Positions 21,745 to 30,942 of a stretch of 64,000 nucleotides of DNA are shown here, in pieces. The position numbers and the translations under genes are program-made. The DNA comes from Lateolabrax maculatus (Eukaryota; Chordata; Actinopteri; Acropomatiformes; Lateolabracidae), in assembly GCA_031216445.1 (NCBI GenBank), contig CM062214.1, forward strand, positions 22,001,001-22,065,000, given 5' to 3'. Every line of letters begins with the position of its first letter. The first letter of the stretch is position 1. Under the pieces are notes generated by a model, which saw only the letters and a program-made list of their open reading frames with translations, was not told the DNA's origin and did no database searches.

Positions 21745-21904
21745 TCAGAGACTGAGCCACTTGATGATGTAGAAGTTCCTCTTGCCCACTCTGAGCAATG
21801 TAAGTCCATTCGATAGGATATGGAGTTTGGGGATCAGTATCTGCTCTGGTTTGAATGTCCGCTTGTGGTTGATCCACACTGCTCCCTCCGAAACCATCAG
21901 ATAC
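21745..21904 (-). CDS. yars2: yars2 exon 5: C-terminal S4-like domain
   Basis: The acceptor GTTTGTGTGCAG is followed by residues 435-487 and TGA. The sequence G-Y-L-M-V-S-E-G-A-V-W-I-N-H-K and N-G-L-T-L-L-R-V-G-K-R-N-F-Y-I-I-K-W matches the C-terminal tRNA-binding fold of YARS2. Confidence 0.95.
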
Positions 21905-24900
21905 CTGCACACAAACATTTGACAACATGTATACTGTTAGTACGGGCTTTCCTTTACATAACCTGTCTGAACAGGACAGGACATTACCTTGCATTGCAGC
22001 AAACTATTGCAAAACCTCATGCAGCATGCAGTTTTTAAAATGTCACTTAATACATAAACATTAACGCATGATAGGCGATGGACAGAAAATTAAATACCAA
22101 TAATTTGGGCAAAACGATTCATCATGAGAGCCATTTATCAAGGAAGAATACCAAACATTCACTGGTTCCAGCTTCTCATGTAAGGATTCGCTGCTCTTCT
22201 CTGTTTTATATCATTGGAAATTAAATACAGTTTCAACTGTTGGTCGGACAAAAAATTAACAATTTGAAAACATCATTGAAGGCTTGATTATTTTCTGACA
22301 TTTTACAGAAGAAATGTTCATCTAAAAATCAGGGGAGAAAAATATGTTTTTGTAATTTTGGGGGACTGACCCTTTAAAGTTCATATAGGCACTCTGTGGT
22401 AATGTAGTTTTCAATGAAGTAATTTCTTGGCTGTTGGTGATGTCTACCCTGAAATACAGCTGCAAAGTGGAGAGCACGCTGGTTTCGGAAGTGTTTTTCT
22501 CCATTTTTTATTCCCATTTTTTCTTTCAGCTAATTTCCTAATATCATTCAATGCTGCTTAACTTAGAAACACAAGACTCTCCTGGATAATGTATCCATCG
22601 TACAGATTTAGGTTAGAGGCCACATGTTTCTCTATTTCTCTCTCTTTGTTTCTGAGTAATCACGTTTTGTCCAAATTTTAAGCTCTGTGATTGAATGCAT
22701 TTTGAAGTCGTGGTTAACTTTTCCCTCAAAATCTTTATGTAAACAAGCTTGTACCTTCCACCTTTTATTCTAAACAAGCACATATTTTTGTAATATAGTT
22801 GTCAGTCTTTTGGACTTATTTAATGGGGAGAGGTCCATGCTGATCCAAGCCAGCGAGGGTGCCCAAAATAGCCTCTCTCCCTCTGCATCTCTGTTGGATT
22901 TAAGGAAAGCTGGATTGGAGTGCCTACCCTTTGGGTCCCTCCGGGATGGCGCTCACCCTGCGGCAGGCGTCTATCACCGTGGTTCCCGGCTCCAACAGCA
23001 GCTCATGAAAGGGAGCCTCCTTGAAGAGCTCCTGAAGCTCGTCGTCACTCATCTCCTCCAGGGCCTGCACGCTGCTGTGGTACAGCGCGTTGGTACATCT
23101 GCAATGATAAGATTAAATATTACCTTTCTTCCCTGAATAGGTAAACTGTCCTCTCTGCAAGGAGGTCAGAGGTCATGGGCGGCTACAGAACAGGGACCCT
23201 AGTGGAGTTGAGGATTTGGGTGAGAAATCATCAAGAAAAATTATATTGAATAAAAGAGCACATACATTGCACACACACGCGCAGCATATTCTCACCTCTT
23301 TGCACTCTCGAGGCCTTCCTTTCCATGCACCAGTTTCGTCACCTCTGCGGCCAGCCGTTTGTGTGCGAGGCGTTGACCTGGATCCTCTCTCTGCTGCTCC
23401 ATCAGCCTCTCCACCTCCGCCAGAGGCAGGAATGTGAACAGTTTCAGGTACCTGCAAAAAGACCACACAATATACCTCAGCCTCCTACCACAGTGCACAG
23501 AATACCTACATCTACAGCGTGACAGATTCTACCGTAACCAGACAGATTAGGTGAAGGGTTTACAAGCACACGTTTATGAGATGTTATCTTTACATCTTTA
23601 TCTTTTCAAACCTATCATCAGGCTTCATCTCCACCTACCTTTCCACACTGGCGTCGGGCTGCCTGAGAAAGAACTGGTAGAGTTCAAAGGGAGACGTCTT
23701 GTCTCTGTTGAGCCACACTGCGTTGCCTGCCGTCTTCCCCAGCTTGTCCCCGGCAGTGCTGGTCACCAGCGGGATGGTCAGGCCGTACACCTCCTCACCG
23801 CTCATCCTGCAGAGGAATCACAATTTATCAATGTATTAAACTTGTGAGTGGAATAGTGCACGGTGGTGAATTGCTGTTGCCTTTGTGCATGCTTATTCAC
23901 AAGGCAGGGCAATAATTCAACATCCAGTGGAATCAAATAGGGATGACATGATATATTGCATTTTTGCTGTTGTTCAAATTAATGATTGCAGGCATTAAAC
24001 ATCAATATGACTATTAAATAGTGGATTTCATATACATTTGCTATTTGTGATATATTGTTACAATATAGTTACAGTTACACGGATCACTTGAAGACGTTTT
24101 ATTATGAATCAACTCACAGCCAGACATCAAACTGCTGGTTTGTGCCTTCAAGCTGAAACCTGCAGCTTTATATTTTAAAACAGGTGGTAGAAGTTATAAC
24201 CTTTGCTGATTAACAGCGGGGTCGCCTCCAGCTTCACTAAGCTGTAAAATGTGAGTCAAAAGCTCAATGTCACCTCTTTCAGGTGACATTGGTGATTTTT
24301 GTTAGTCACTAAAAGCCGGAGACAGTGTCACCTTGGTGGCTGTAATTTGCCAAGTCTCCACAAAGCAGAAATCAATCTCAAGTGTGTTTACAATTGTTAA
24401 AATGTGTGTTAACTATGGGGAGTGGCTCCTAACAACTCACACAAAACCTTTAGTCACATCTCTTGGTGTGTATACAAGTACCAAAAAAAACAAAAAAACA
24501 ACTCTTGCAGTAGGATGCACATTTACTTGTGGATGAACTCGTGGCCGGACATCAGATTGCCCAGCTGGTCGGTGCCCCCGAGCTGAATCTTGCAGCCGTA
24601 TATCTGGTTCAGGTGGTAGAAGTCGTAGGCCTGAAACACCTGGTAGGTGAACTCGGTCAGGCTCATCCCGTCGGCGCTCCTCAGCCGGCTCTGCACGCTG
24701 TGGCGGCTCAGCATGGTGCCCATCCTGAAGTGCCTCCCGGCCTCGGACAGGAAGCCCACCACGCCGCGGTCCTTGTACCAGCTCAGGTTGTTGAGCACGG
24801 CCACGCTGCCCGGCGCCCCGCCGCCGCCGCCGCCCCGCTGGAAGAGCAGCTCGTGGTTGGTGAAGATCCGGTGGATGCTCTCCCGGATGCTGCGGGTGTT

Positions 24901-25335
24901 CGCCTCCAGCGCCTCCGCCGACAGCCGCTCCCGCTCGCTCGTCCTCCCGCTCGGGTCGCCGATCTGCGCCGTGGCGCCGCCGAGCACCGCGAGGACGTGG
25001 TGGCCGGCGCTCCGGAAGTGCAGCAGGCCGACGATGGCGAGCAGGTTGCCCACGTGGAGGCTGTCGGCCGTGGGGTCGAAGCCGCAGTACACGGTCTGAG
25101 CGCCGGACTGCAGCAGCCGGGGGAGCCGGTCCTGCGCCGCGTCCTCCGGGAAGGATCCCTGCAGGACGCCGCGGTTGTTGAGAGAAGCGAGCAGCCCGCC
25201 GCGTGCAGGCGCGGAGCAGCGAAGCGTGCACCGGAGGAGGGGGCCGAGGCCGGGGACGGGGCTCGCTCGCCCGGGCAGAGTCAAGGATCCGTGCCGCGAT
25301 AAACGACGGCAGGTCCTCGCCATGGACGCGGCCAT
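21745..25335 (-). CDS. yars2: yars2 gene: mitochondrial tyrosyl-tRNA synthetase (exons joined)
   Basis: Five coding exons (24527-25335, 23639-23806, 23296-23451, 22928-23098, 21745-21904) join without frame breaks to 487 residues; human YARS2 has 477. The enzyme activates tyrosine with ATP and charges mitochondrial tRNA-Tyr in the matrix. The Arg/Ser-rich, acid-poor N-terminus (about 1-45) is a matrix targeting signal. Class I signatures are present: C-G-F-D-P-T-A-D-S-L-H-V-G-N (84-97, HIGH motif as HVGN), Q-L-G-G-T-D-Q-L-G-N (251-260, tyrosine pocket) and K-L-G-K-T (291-295, KMSKS-like). The C-terminal S4-like RNA-binding part ends K-R-N-F-Y-I-I-K-W-L-S-L, as in human (K-W-L-Q-L). A G6 run at residues 168-173 lengthens one loop. 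Intron 1 carries a decayed copy of the end of exon 1. Confidence 0.96.
21905..22927 (-). other. yars2: yars2 intron 4
   Basis: A 1,023-base intron. It contains a fragment of the dispersed repeat seen at 800-1005 (TTGGTCGGACAAAAAATTAAC near 22240-22320). No other feature. Confidence 0.8.
22928..23098 (-). CDS. yars2: yars2 exon 4
   Basis: Residues 378-435, including R-C-T-N-A-L-Y-H-S-S, M-S-D-D-E-L-Q-E-L-F-K-E-A-P-F and A-I-P-E-G-P-K-G, align with human YARS2. The donor is GTAGGC after AAAGG. An earlier GTGAGC at 23058-region codons C-R-R|V-S would cut off the conserved A-I-P-x-G-P segment, so it is not used. Confidence 0.92.
23296..23451 (-). CDS. yars2: yars2 exon 3
   Basis: Residues 326-378: R-Y-L-K-L-F-T-F-L-P-L and K-R-L-A-A-E-V-T-K-L-V-H-G-K-E-G-L are nearly identical to human YARS2. 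Acceptor TTTTTGCAG, donor GTGAGA. Confidence 0.95.
23639..23806 (-). CDS. yars2: yars2 exon 2 with KMSKS-like loop
   Basis: Acceptor CCTCTGCAG, donor GTAGGT. It encodes residues 270-326 with V-Y-G-L-T-I-P-L-V-T-S-T-A-G-D-K-L-G-K-T. K-L-G-K-T is the mobile ATP-binding loop that replaces KMSKS in this family. Confidence 0.94.
23807..24526 (-). other. yars2: yars2 intron 1
   Basis: A 720-base intron with donor GTAAAT and acceptor CTCTGCAG. Most of it is AT-rich. The only structure is a degenerate copy of the preceding exon's 3' end at about 24098-24199. Confidence 0.85.
24098..24199 (-). pseudogene. decayed duplicate of the 3' end of yars2 exon 1
   Basis: On the - strand, TATAACTTCTACCACCTG, AGCTGCAGGTTTCAGCT, AGGCACAAACCAGC, TTTGATGTCTGGC and GAGTTGATTCATAA line up in order with exon 1 bases coding Y-D-F-Y-H-L-N-Q-I-Y-G-C-K-I-Q-L-G-G-T and on through D-Q-L-G-N-L-M-S-G-H-E-F-I-H-K. 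Differences are mostly C>T/G>A. Two in-frame stops (TTT-TAA, GCT-TGA) and a net 4-base deletion make it non-functional. The homology ends about where exon 1 ends, so the segment (and perhaps its splice junction) was duplicated locally. Confidence 0.75.
24527..25335 (-). CDS. yars2: yars2 exon 1: targeting signal and catalytic Rossmann fold
   Basis: The start chosen is ATG at 25335 (AACATGG, a good context, giving M-A-A-S-M-A-R-T-C-R-R). An in-frame ATG-like extension further upstream passes through a (TCC)n tract and is less likely. The exon encodes residues 1-269 plus two bases and ends at ATCCACAA|GTAAAT. It is extremely GC-rich, which explains the long overlapping shadow ORFs on both strands. 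A (GCC)n stretch near 24817-24838 encodes G6. Confidence 0.94.
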
Positions 25336-25450
25336 GTTGGACAATGTGACCAGAAAAAACACGGAGGAGGAGGAGGAGGAGGAGGAGGAGTTTGGATTCG
25401 TGCAGAGTTTGACAGGAGCAGAGCGCCCTCTAGTGCCCTGGCTCCAAAAG
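25336..25450 (-). promoter_or_regulatory. yars2: yars2 promoter and 5' leader with (TCC)n tract
   Basis: The nine-unit GGA repeat (25363-25390 on +) gives a TCC-rich leader 28-55 bases upstream of the ATG. AACATGGCC over the start codon fits the YY1-like element common at starts of mitochondrial and housekeeping genes. A CTCF-type motif lies at 25422-25438. No TATA box is seen. Confidence 0.45.
25422..25438 (-). promoter_or_regulatory. CTCF-type motif upstream of yars2
   Basis: The - strand reads GGGCACTAGAGGGCGCT, which fits the CTCF core at all but the first positions (GCACTAGAGGGCGCT against CCASYAGRKGGCRSY). It is about 90 bases upstream of the yars2 ATG. Confidence 0.45.
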
Positions 25451-26704
25451 AAGGGGGGCTTCACTTAACCTTTTGTTGTTTTTTGTTTGTTTGAACTCCT
25501 GCAAACAAACAAACAAACAAACACAATGAAAAAGGAAGGATGAGGTGGTCAAACGGATCCTGGGGCCCCGGATCTCCAGAGACCGTAAAAGCTCCAGGCG
25601 TACTGTGTGTCAGATGGCAGATTTACCCCCAATTTCTCTGTGCATTGTGTATGTATACTGTCCCTTTTTAGGTAAACAAATCATTTAAACTAGTTCATAT
25701 AGGAATTTGCAGTACAGCTCCTAAACATAGGGGTATTTTATAAAACATATTTTGAAAGATAAGCTTTTGGGACCCTTAAGGGTCTGGGGCCCAAGAGCAC
25801 TTGGCCACATTGCCTGGTGGTTAATCCAGCACTTAATGAATTAATCCTGCTAAAATAGTTTATCTTTAGGCCCTGTGTTTTAGAGGGTCTCAGTGTGAAC
25901 ATCTAGATTGGCATTATTTCATTCATTATTGTTTCCTGCTGAATTAATGTAACTTGTATTGATATATGAGAAACTTTAACCCTCAAGTATAATTTTTAGC
26001 TTTTATTTAATGATATCTTATTTAATTTAATTTGTCATTACTTTTATCAGTAGTTGTATGTTTTTTTCTAACCATGATTTCTTGATACCTTAGATAAGTT
26101 ACAGCAAAGTTTCACTGCACACCCTTAACCTGAATATGAAGGTGTTTTGTTTACTCATCCAGTATAGACAATATTACATTTTCATACTTTTGGAGTCAAC
26201 ATGGTCTAATGCAGGTCTGTTTCAGGTCTTAATCTTTGCCTTGTAAAGGTTTGAGAGCCCATGCTGTAGTGCTTTACCTTTGCACAGATGCAAATGTTTT
26301 CAAAAAGTTTTCATACTATTATTTAATTTCTACCCTCCTTTGTAAGTTATAAAAAAAGTATACTATTCATCAACTAAAAATAACTGCGTAACGCATATAA
26401 TTATTGTAACAATCACAGAGGCAGTAAGATGCAGTAAGATGCAGTATCTGCATTTAACATTTCACTAAACTGTACAAAGGCAACACGCTGTAGTTGCAGG
26501 TTTGACTGTAGACCAATAGATGGCGAACTTGCATCAGGTCCAGCTGACATGACAGCCCAGAGTTACAGCCTAAAGATAACATCTTAACAATAGTAACCCT
26601 AGGTGTTTGAGGAATAGTGTTAATATCATCAATGATAAAGTTGATTGTTATAACAATTAACTGGCATTGGCCATATATAATTCAAACAAACAACATGCAC
26701 AATG
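25451..26704. other. intergenic region between yars2 and the ppara 3' end
   Basis: Contains a (CAAA)n repeat at about 25501-25523 and a dispersed repeat fragment at about 25765-25850 (GGGGCCCAAGAGCACTTGGC, then TTGCCTGGTGGTTAATCC). A weak CTCF-like CCAATAGATGGCG is near 26515. No exon is seen. Confidence 0.5.
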
Positions 26705-29700
26705 TGGTGGATTTTAAAATCATTTTATTTTGAAATCCATTCAATGTCAACTTGTTCCATTGTTTAAATGACTAGATTTACATTCATCAAACATTTACAG
26801 TATTGTTACCACGCCACAGTACACATTAACAACACATCCAAAGACAGTCTCTGTTGTCTCTTCGCAGGACACTATAGCCACAAAAACAAACTCCATTAAA
26901 TCCAGGAAGAAAAAAAAAAATCAAATAGCTAATTCCTATGACTGCTGCTCCCTGGTAACATTTTTCTGTCAGTTTTGGAAACTAAAAAATAAAGGTCACA
27001 TTAATCAATATTGTTGTAGGTGTTTGTGTGCTGTAAGGCAGAGCACTATAAACTAATACCAGAGAGAAAGAGAGACAGCGATAAAGAGGGAGGAACAGTA
27101 TCTTTTCTATGTCCTGAGCTAGTTCAACAAAGGAAGACTAGGTTTCCCTGATACAAGTTAAAAAGTCCCTTGTCAATTGAACATGAAACAGACATTCCTA
27201 AGGGTAAACAGACATCACAAGTGTACATGACTTCTCCTCTGGCGTATGGCTCTGGTGTTTCAACCATTTTGTATTTAGTTTTTAAAAGTCTGTCCTTTTT
27301 AAAGCAAACCCTTCATTCTTACTGTTCTGTACGGGGAAATGAAGCTTCAATAGCACTTTTGAGCCTCTGTCTTGCTGTATATAGGATCTTTTCCTAAATC
27401 TGCTGTGACATCGTTTCCTGTCTGCGCGGCCCTATTGTGTCACAAACAGCTGATTCTAGCTGATGACAACAACAGTTTCTAATTCTAAAAGTGTGCATGT
27501 GAGCACAAGTCAAGTCTTTTTTCAGAATCTGTAGAGTTTTATGGCAGGGGCACGCGCTAAGGCACAGATTGTTTGTGGTTAATCCCGAAGCATACCTGGG
27601 AGTCCCAGGAAGCTGCGAGGGGAAAAAACCCAGCTGCGTTGAATGAATTCTGCATGTAGGACTGACATTCTGTGAGAAGATATAAGTACAGGCAGCTTGA
27701 AGGTCAGTAATCTATTCATGGCATTAGAAATGTTTGGTGAGTTAGTACAATATAGCAGCGAGTGAGGTGAGAAAAGTCAGACAAAAAGCGTGACAAACAC
27801 AGGATTATAAATCAGCATATACTGCATTTCCATTACTGCATTTTGTAATAACATGTGATGTGAAAAATTATGAGTGCATTCAGTTTCTCTATTTAATCAA
27901 CAGAGATGTGATGTTTCAAAAAAAAAAAAAAAAAATACAGGTTGGTTTGTTCAATAAGAGGAGGCAACTATGGATGATTTCTGATAATAATGAAATTCTG
28001 TGCATATATTACCCATTTGTTATTTAATGGTCAACCTGAGAAAAGAGTATAAAAAGAGGAGACCATTATTGTATGATCAGTGCTGAGCTGTAGCTTGACT
28101 TTTCAAATGATAAATGTAGTTTTCACTGTATTCAAAGGTCAGTAGGGTCAAGTTTTAATAAACTACCCAAAGTTGTGAGCTAGTACAGCACTGCACAGCC
28201 CACGAGTGCTTTCAGTTTAAATCACAAGAGCTTAATTTAACAGATAAATGAAATACAGTTGAAATTAACTGAATGTATACTGCAGCATTGATGGTTCTCT
28301 ATCTAAAAATAGCAATTAACAAAAGGAATGTCCCCAACAGGAGTCATATCTATGGATATTCAGATTACCAGTTGCCCTGTTACCCTTAAATCTATTTACA
28401 CCGCACTCGTCAATTCGTGCCATCTCAAATAAACGGTTATCCGATTTAGTCATACATATATACTTTAGTATAAAAATATGATCCAATTCAATTAAAACAC
28501 AAGTATGTGGCATTTATGCCAAAACAACATACAGTACATAACTACATTTACTGTAAAATTTCAAACATTTAAAATTATTTACCAAACAGAGGAATACAAA
28601 AGTTGATCATCATTAGTACCTTGTATACCTCATGAGTTAAAAGCTGGAGCGAGCAGTCAATGTGATCATTTCAGCTATTTACAGTACACTGTGTTTATAC
28701 AATTTGATGCAATTACAAACACAAGGTCCATTTCTTGTGACTGAATTTCAATAAATTCATGTTGATTTTAGGAGATTTTGGTTGGAAAAGCAGGTGGGAG
28801 AAAAGCATTATCTCACAGATTTACACATATATTATCCAAACCATCAGCCGTGCGTGTTTTCACCATTTCCATATCAACATTCCCTTCGTGTAGGTCTTCT
28901 GTGTAGCATGTTCATTTTATACAAAAGGCAGTATGACAACAAAATACAAGAGTGGCCTCTTCACAAGCACCATTATCATCATAGATGGAGGATAAAGACA
29001 TTGAAAAGATACGGGGGGCGATGTATTTGGTCTTCATTCATCACCAGACACTTGTCAAATTGTCCAAAAAAAAAAAAAAAATGTCTACAGAGTGTCTGAC
29101 CGACTTTATCTTACTCACACAATCAGGTAAGTACAGATGGCCACATGCTTATGTTTGCTTTTGTTGATTTTGACAGGAAATTTTAAGGAAACTACAACAG
29201 CAAAATAGAACCCCTTTCTCCCAAAATGACAGGTTTCTGATAATGTACAACTTCTAATTGTGTTGGTTTAATCTATGAGGCAATACCTTTCTGATTTTCT
29301 TTTATGGAAAAAAGAATGATGCTTTTCATTTGCCATCATATAAAAATATGCACACAAGACCCCTGAATCTTAATCAACTGTGTTATGAGGACCAAACACA
29401 GCCAGTGAAATACAATAGAAGGCAGAAAGATTGACGCTAAGGAGGAGAGACACAACATAACTGAGAGGCAAAAAATAATGAGATGTAATTTTGAGGGACA
29501 GGGCTTCACTGAGTGAGACATTTAGAAACAGATGAATTAATTTCTAGCAAATCAGATTATCAGCCTGCCTGTATTAAGGTTGTAATGCGGTTTAGCCCTT
29601 GAATACCAGGACACAAAACAGGATGGAGTGCCGAACGTCTATGCATGTGTTTTGTGAAAAAGGCATTTAACAGAGGTCCAGTATAAAATAGTTTTATATT

Positions 29701-30697
29701 AACATATAGCAGGCGTGTTTGTGCTTCAGATGTGCATCGTGGTGCATGTACACAGTGAATCTGTGCCTGTGATTGTTTCATTGTCTTATAAAACTTTACA
29801 AGCTTTAAGATTTTGCTACCTTATTCTGAAGTGTAAAAATACTTTTGCCTGTACAGTTTGTGGACACGTTGAGTGATAAGTGATGATAATCCATACCGAG
29901 TCTTGATGCTGTCTTGTTAGGAAGAGGAAGAAATAGGAAAGTCAATTATCATTTCCAGTATCATTACAAAGAAAGTATGGCTTAGAAGACATACAGTACA
30001 TATGAATGATTATGTTCAGGAGCCTGGTGGCACCACAGTTGTGTCTCTGAGTATGAAAAGGCGAAGAAACATGCTGGAGGGCTGGTGCATGGATAACCAT
30101 CACCACCCTTTATTGACAGCCAATTTGGCAGAAGCTGCCTTGCTTGAAAACTGTATCATTACTGTCTTAATGTTGCTGCTGCCATTTAAGTCAGGTGTGA
30201 GCTATGAAGGTATATGGCTCTTTGACATCAGTATAAAAATTTTCTTTCAAACATACCGCTGGAGTGGCAACTATCAAGTTCACTTTCTTTTAGGGCTTTT
30301 TAAGGGTCAGGATTGGGATAACCATGGAAGTCACCTCACAGACTTTAATTTAGCATTTAGTGTTTTTAGCCGTCGGTTTGGTCAGAGATTGCATACACTT
30401 GTATCTAGTTGGGGCTCAATCAACTACGCATCACATCTTTGCATACACGACTATTCTGCCTATGAAGGCCCACACAATGGAGTGGAGAGTACTGCGTCGA
30501 ACCAAGAGCATCTTCAGCCTCCTGTCAGGGCCCAAACAGGACCTCTTGTGCTGACCAGAAGCCAAAGCTAACTCTTGCTGCATTAGGGGGGCTTAAGTGG
30601 TTCAACCTAGCTTATGGAGGGCTCTTCTTCTTTTGTCCCTGAAAAAAAAAGGAGGATGATTTGTAGAGTGCCTCTCCTGGTTATTCCTCCACAACCC
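26705..30697 (-). other. ppara: probable long 3'UTR of ppara
   Basis: About 4 kb of AT-rich non-coding DNA follows the ppara stop codon. AATAAA on the - strand at 26724-26729 is a candidate distal poly(A) signal, with other AATAAA/ATTAAA hexamers in between. Mammalian PPARA also has a very long 3'UTR (over 8 kb from memory). The distal end is an inference. A 189-codon ORF on the + strand (30002-30571) lies antisense in this region and resembles nothing known to me. Confidence 0.4.
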
Positions 30698-30942
30698 TCA
30701 GTACATGTCTCTGTAGATCTCCTGCAGGAGTGGGTGCAGTGAGGTGTCCTCTGTCTTTTTGATCTCCTGCACCAGCTGTGCATGCTCAGTGACTAGCTGC
30801 CGGAGGTCAGCCAGTTTCTGCAGCAGCCTGGGGAAGAGGAAAGCGTCGTCGGGGTGATTGGACAGCAGATGGAGCTGGAGCACCTGCACAATGCTGTCCT
30901 GCATTCGCTCGATGTGCGCCACATTCACCAGGCCTGGTCGGT
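30698..30942 (-). CDS. ppara: ppara exon 6 (coding): end of LBD and AF-2 helix
   Basis: Acceptor CTGTGATTAG. It encodes residues 389-469, from D-R-P-G-L-V-N-V through Q-L-V-T-E-H-A-Q-L-V (ligand-binding His) to E-I-Y-R-D-M-Y and TGA. Confidence 0.96.

Noticed and set aside
24437..25302. Long overlapping ORFs (264 aa on -, 257 aa and 150 aa on +) over yars2 exon 1
   Set aside because: They are frame and antisense shadows of the very GC-rich exon 1, rich in Arg/Ala/Pro/Val; the YARS2 frame has clear family motifs.
30002..30571. 189-codon ORF on the + strand, antisense to the ppara 3' region
   Set aside because: No recognisable motif, composition unlike a conserved protein, no splice or promoter context; best explained as a chance ORF in the 3'UTR. 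Cross-species Ka/Ks would settle it.
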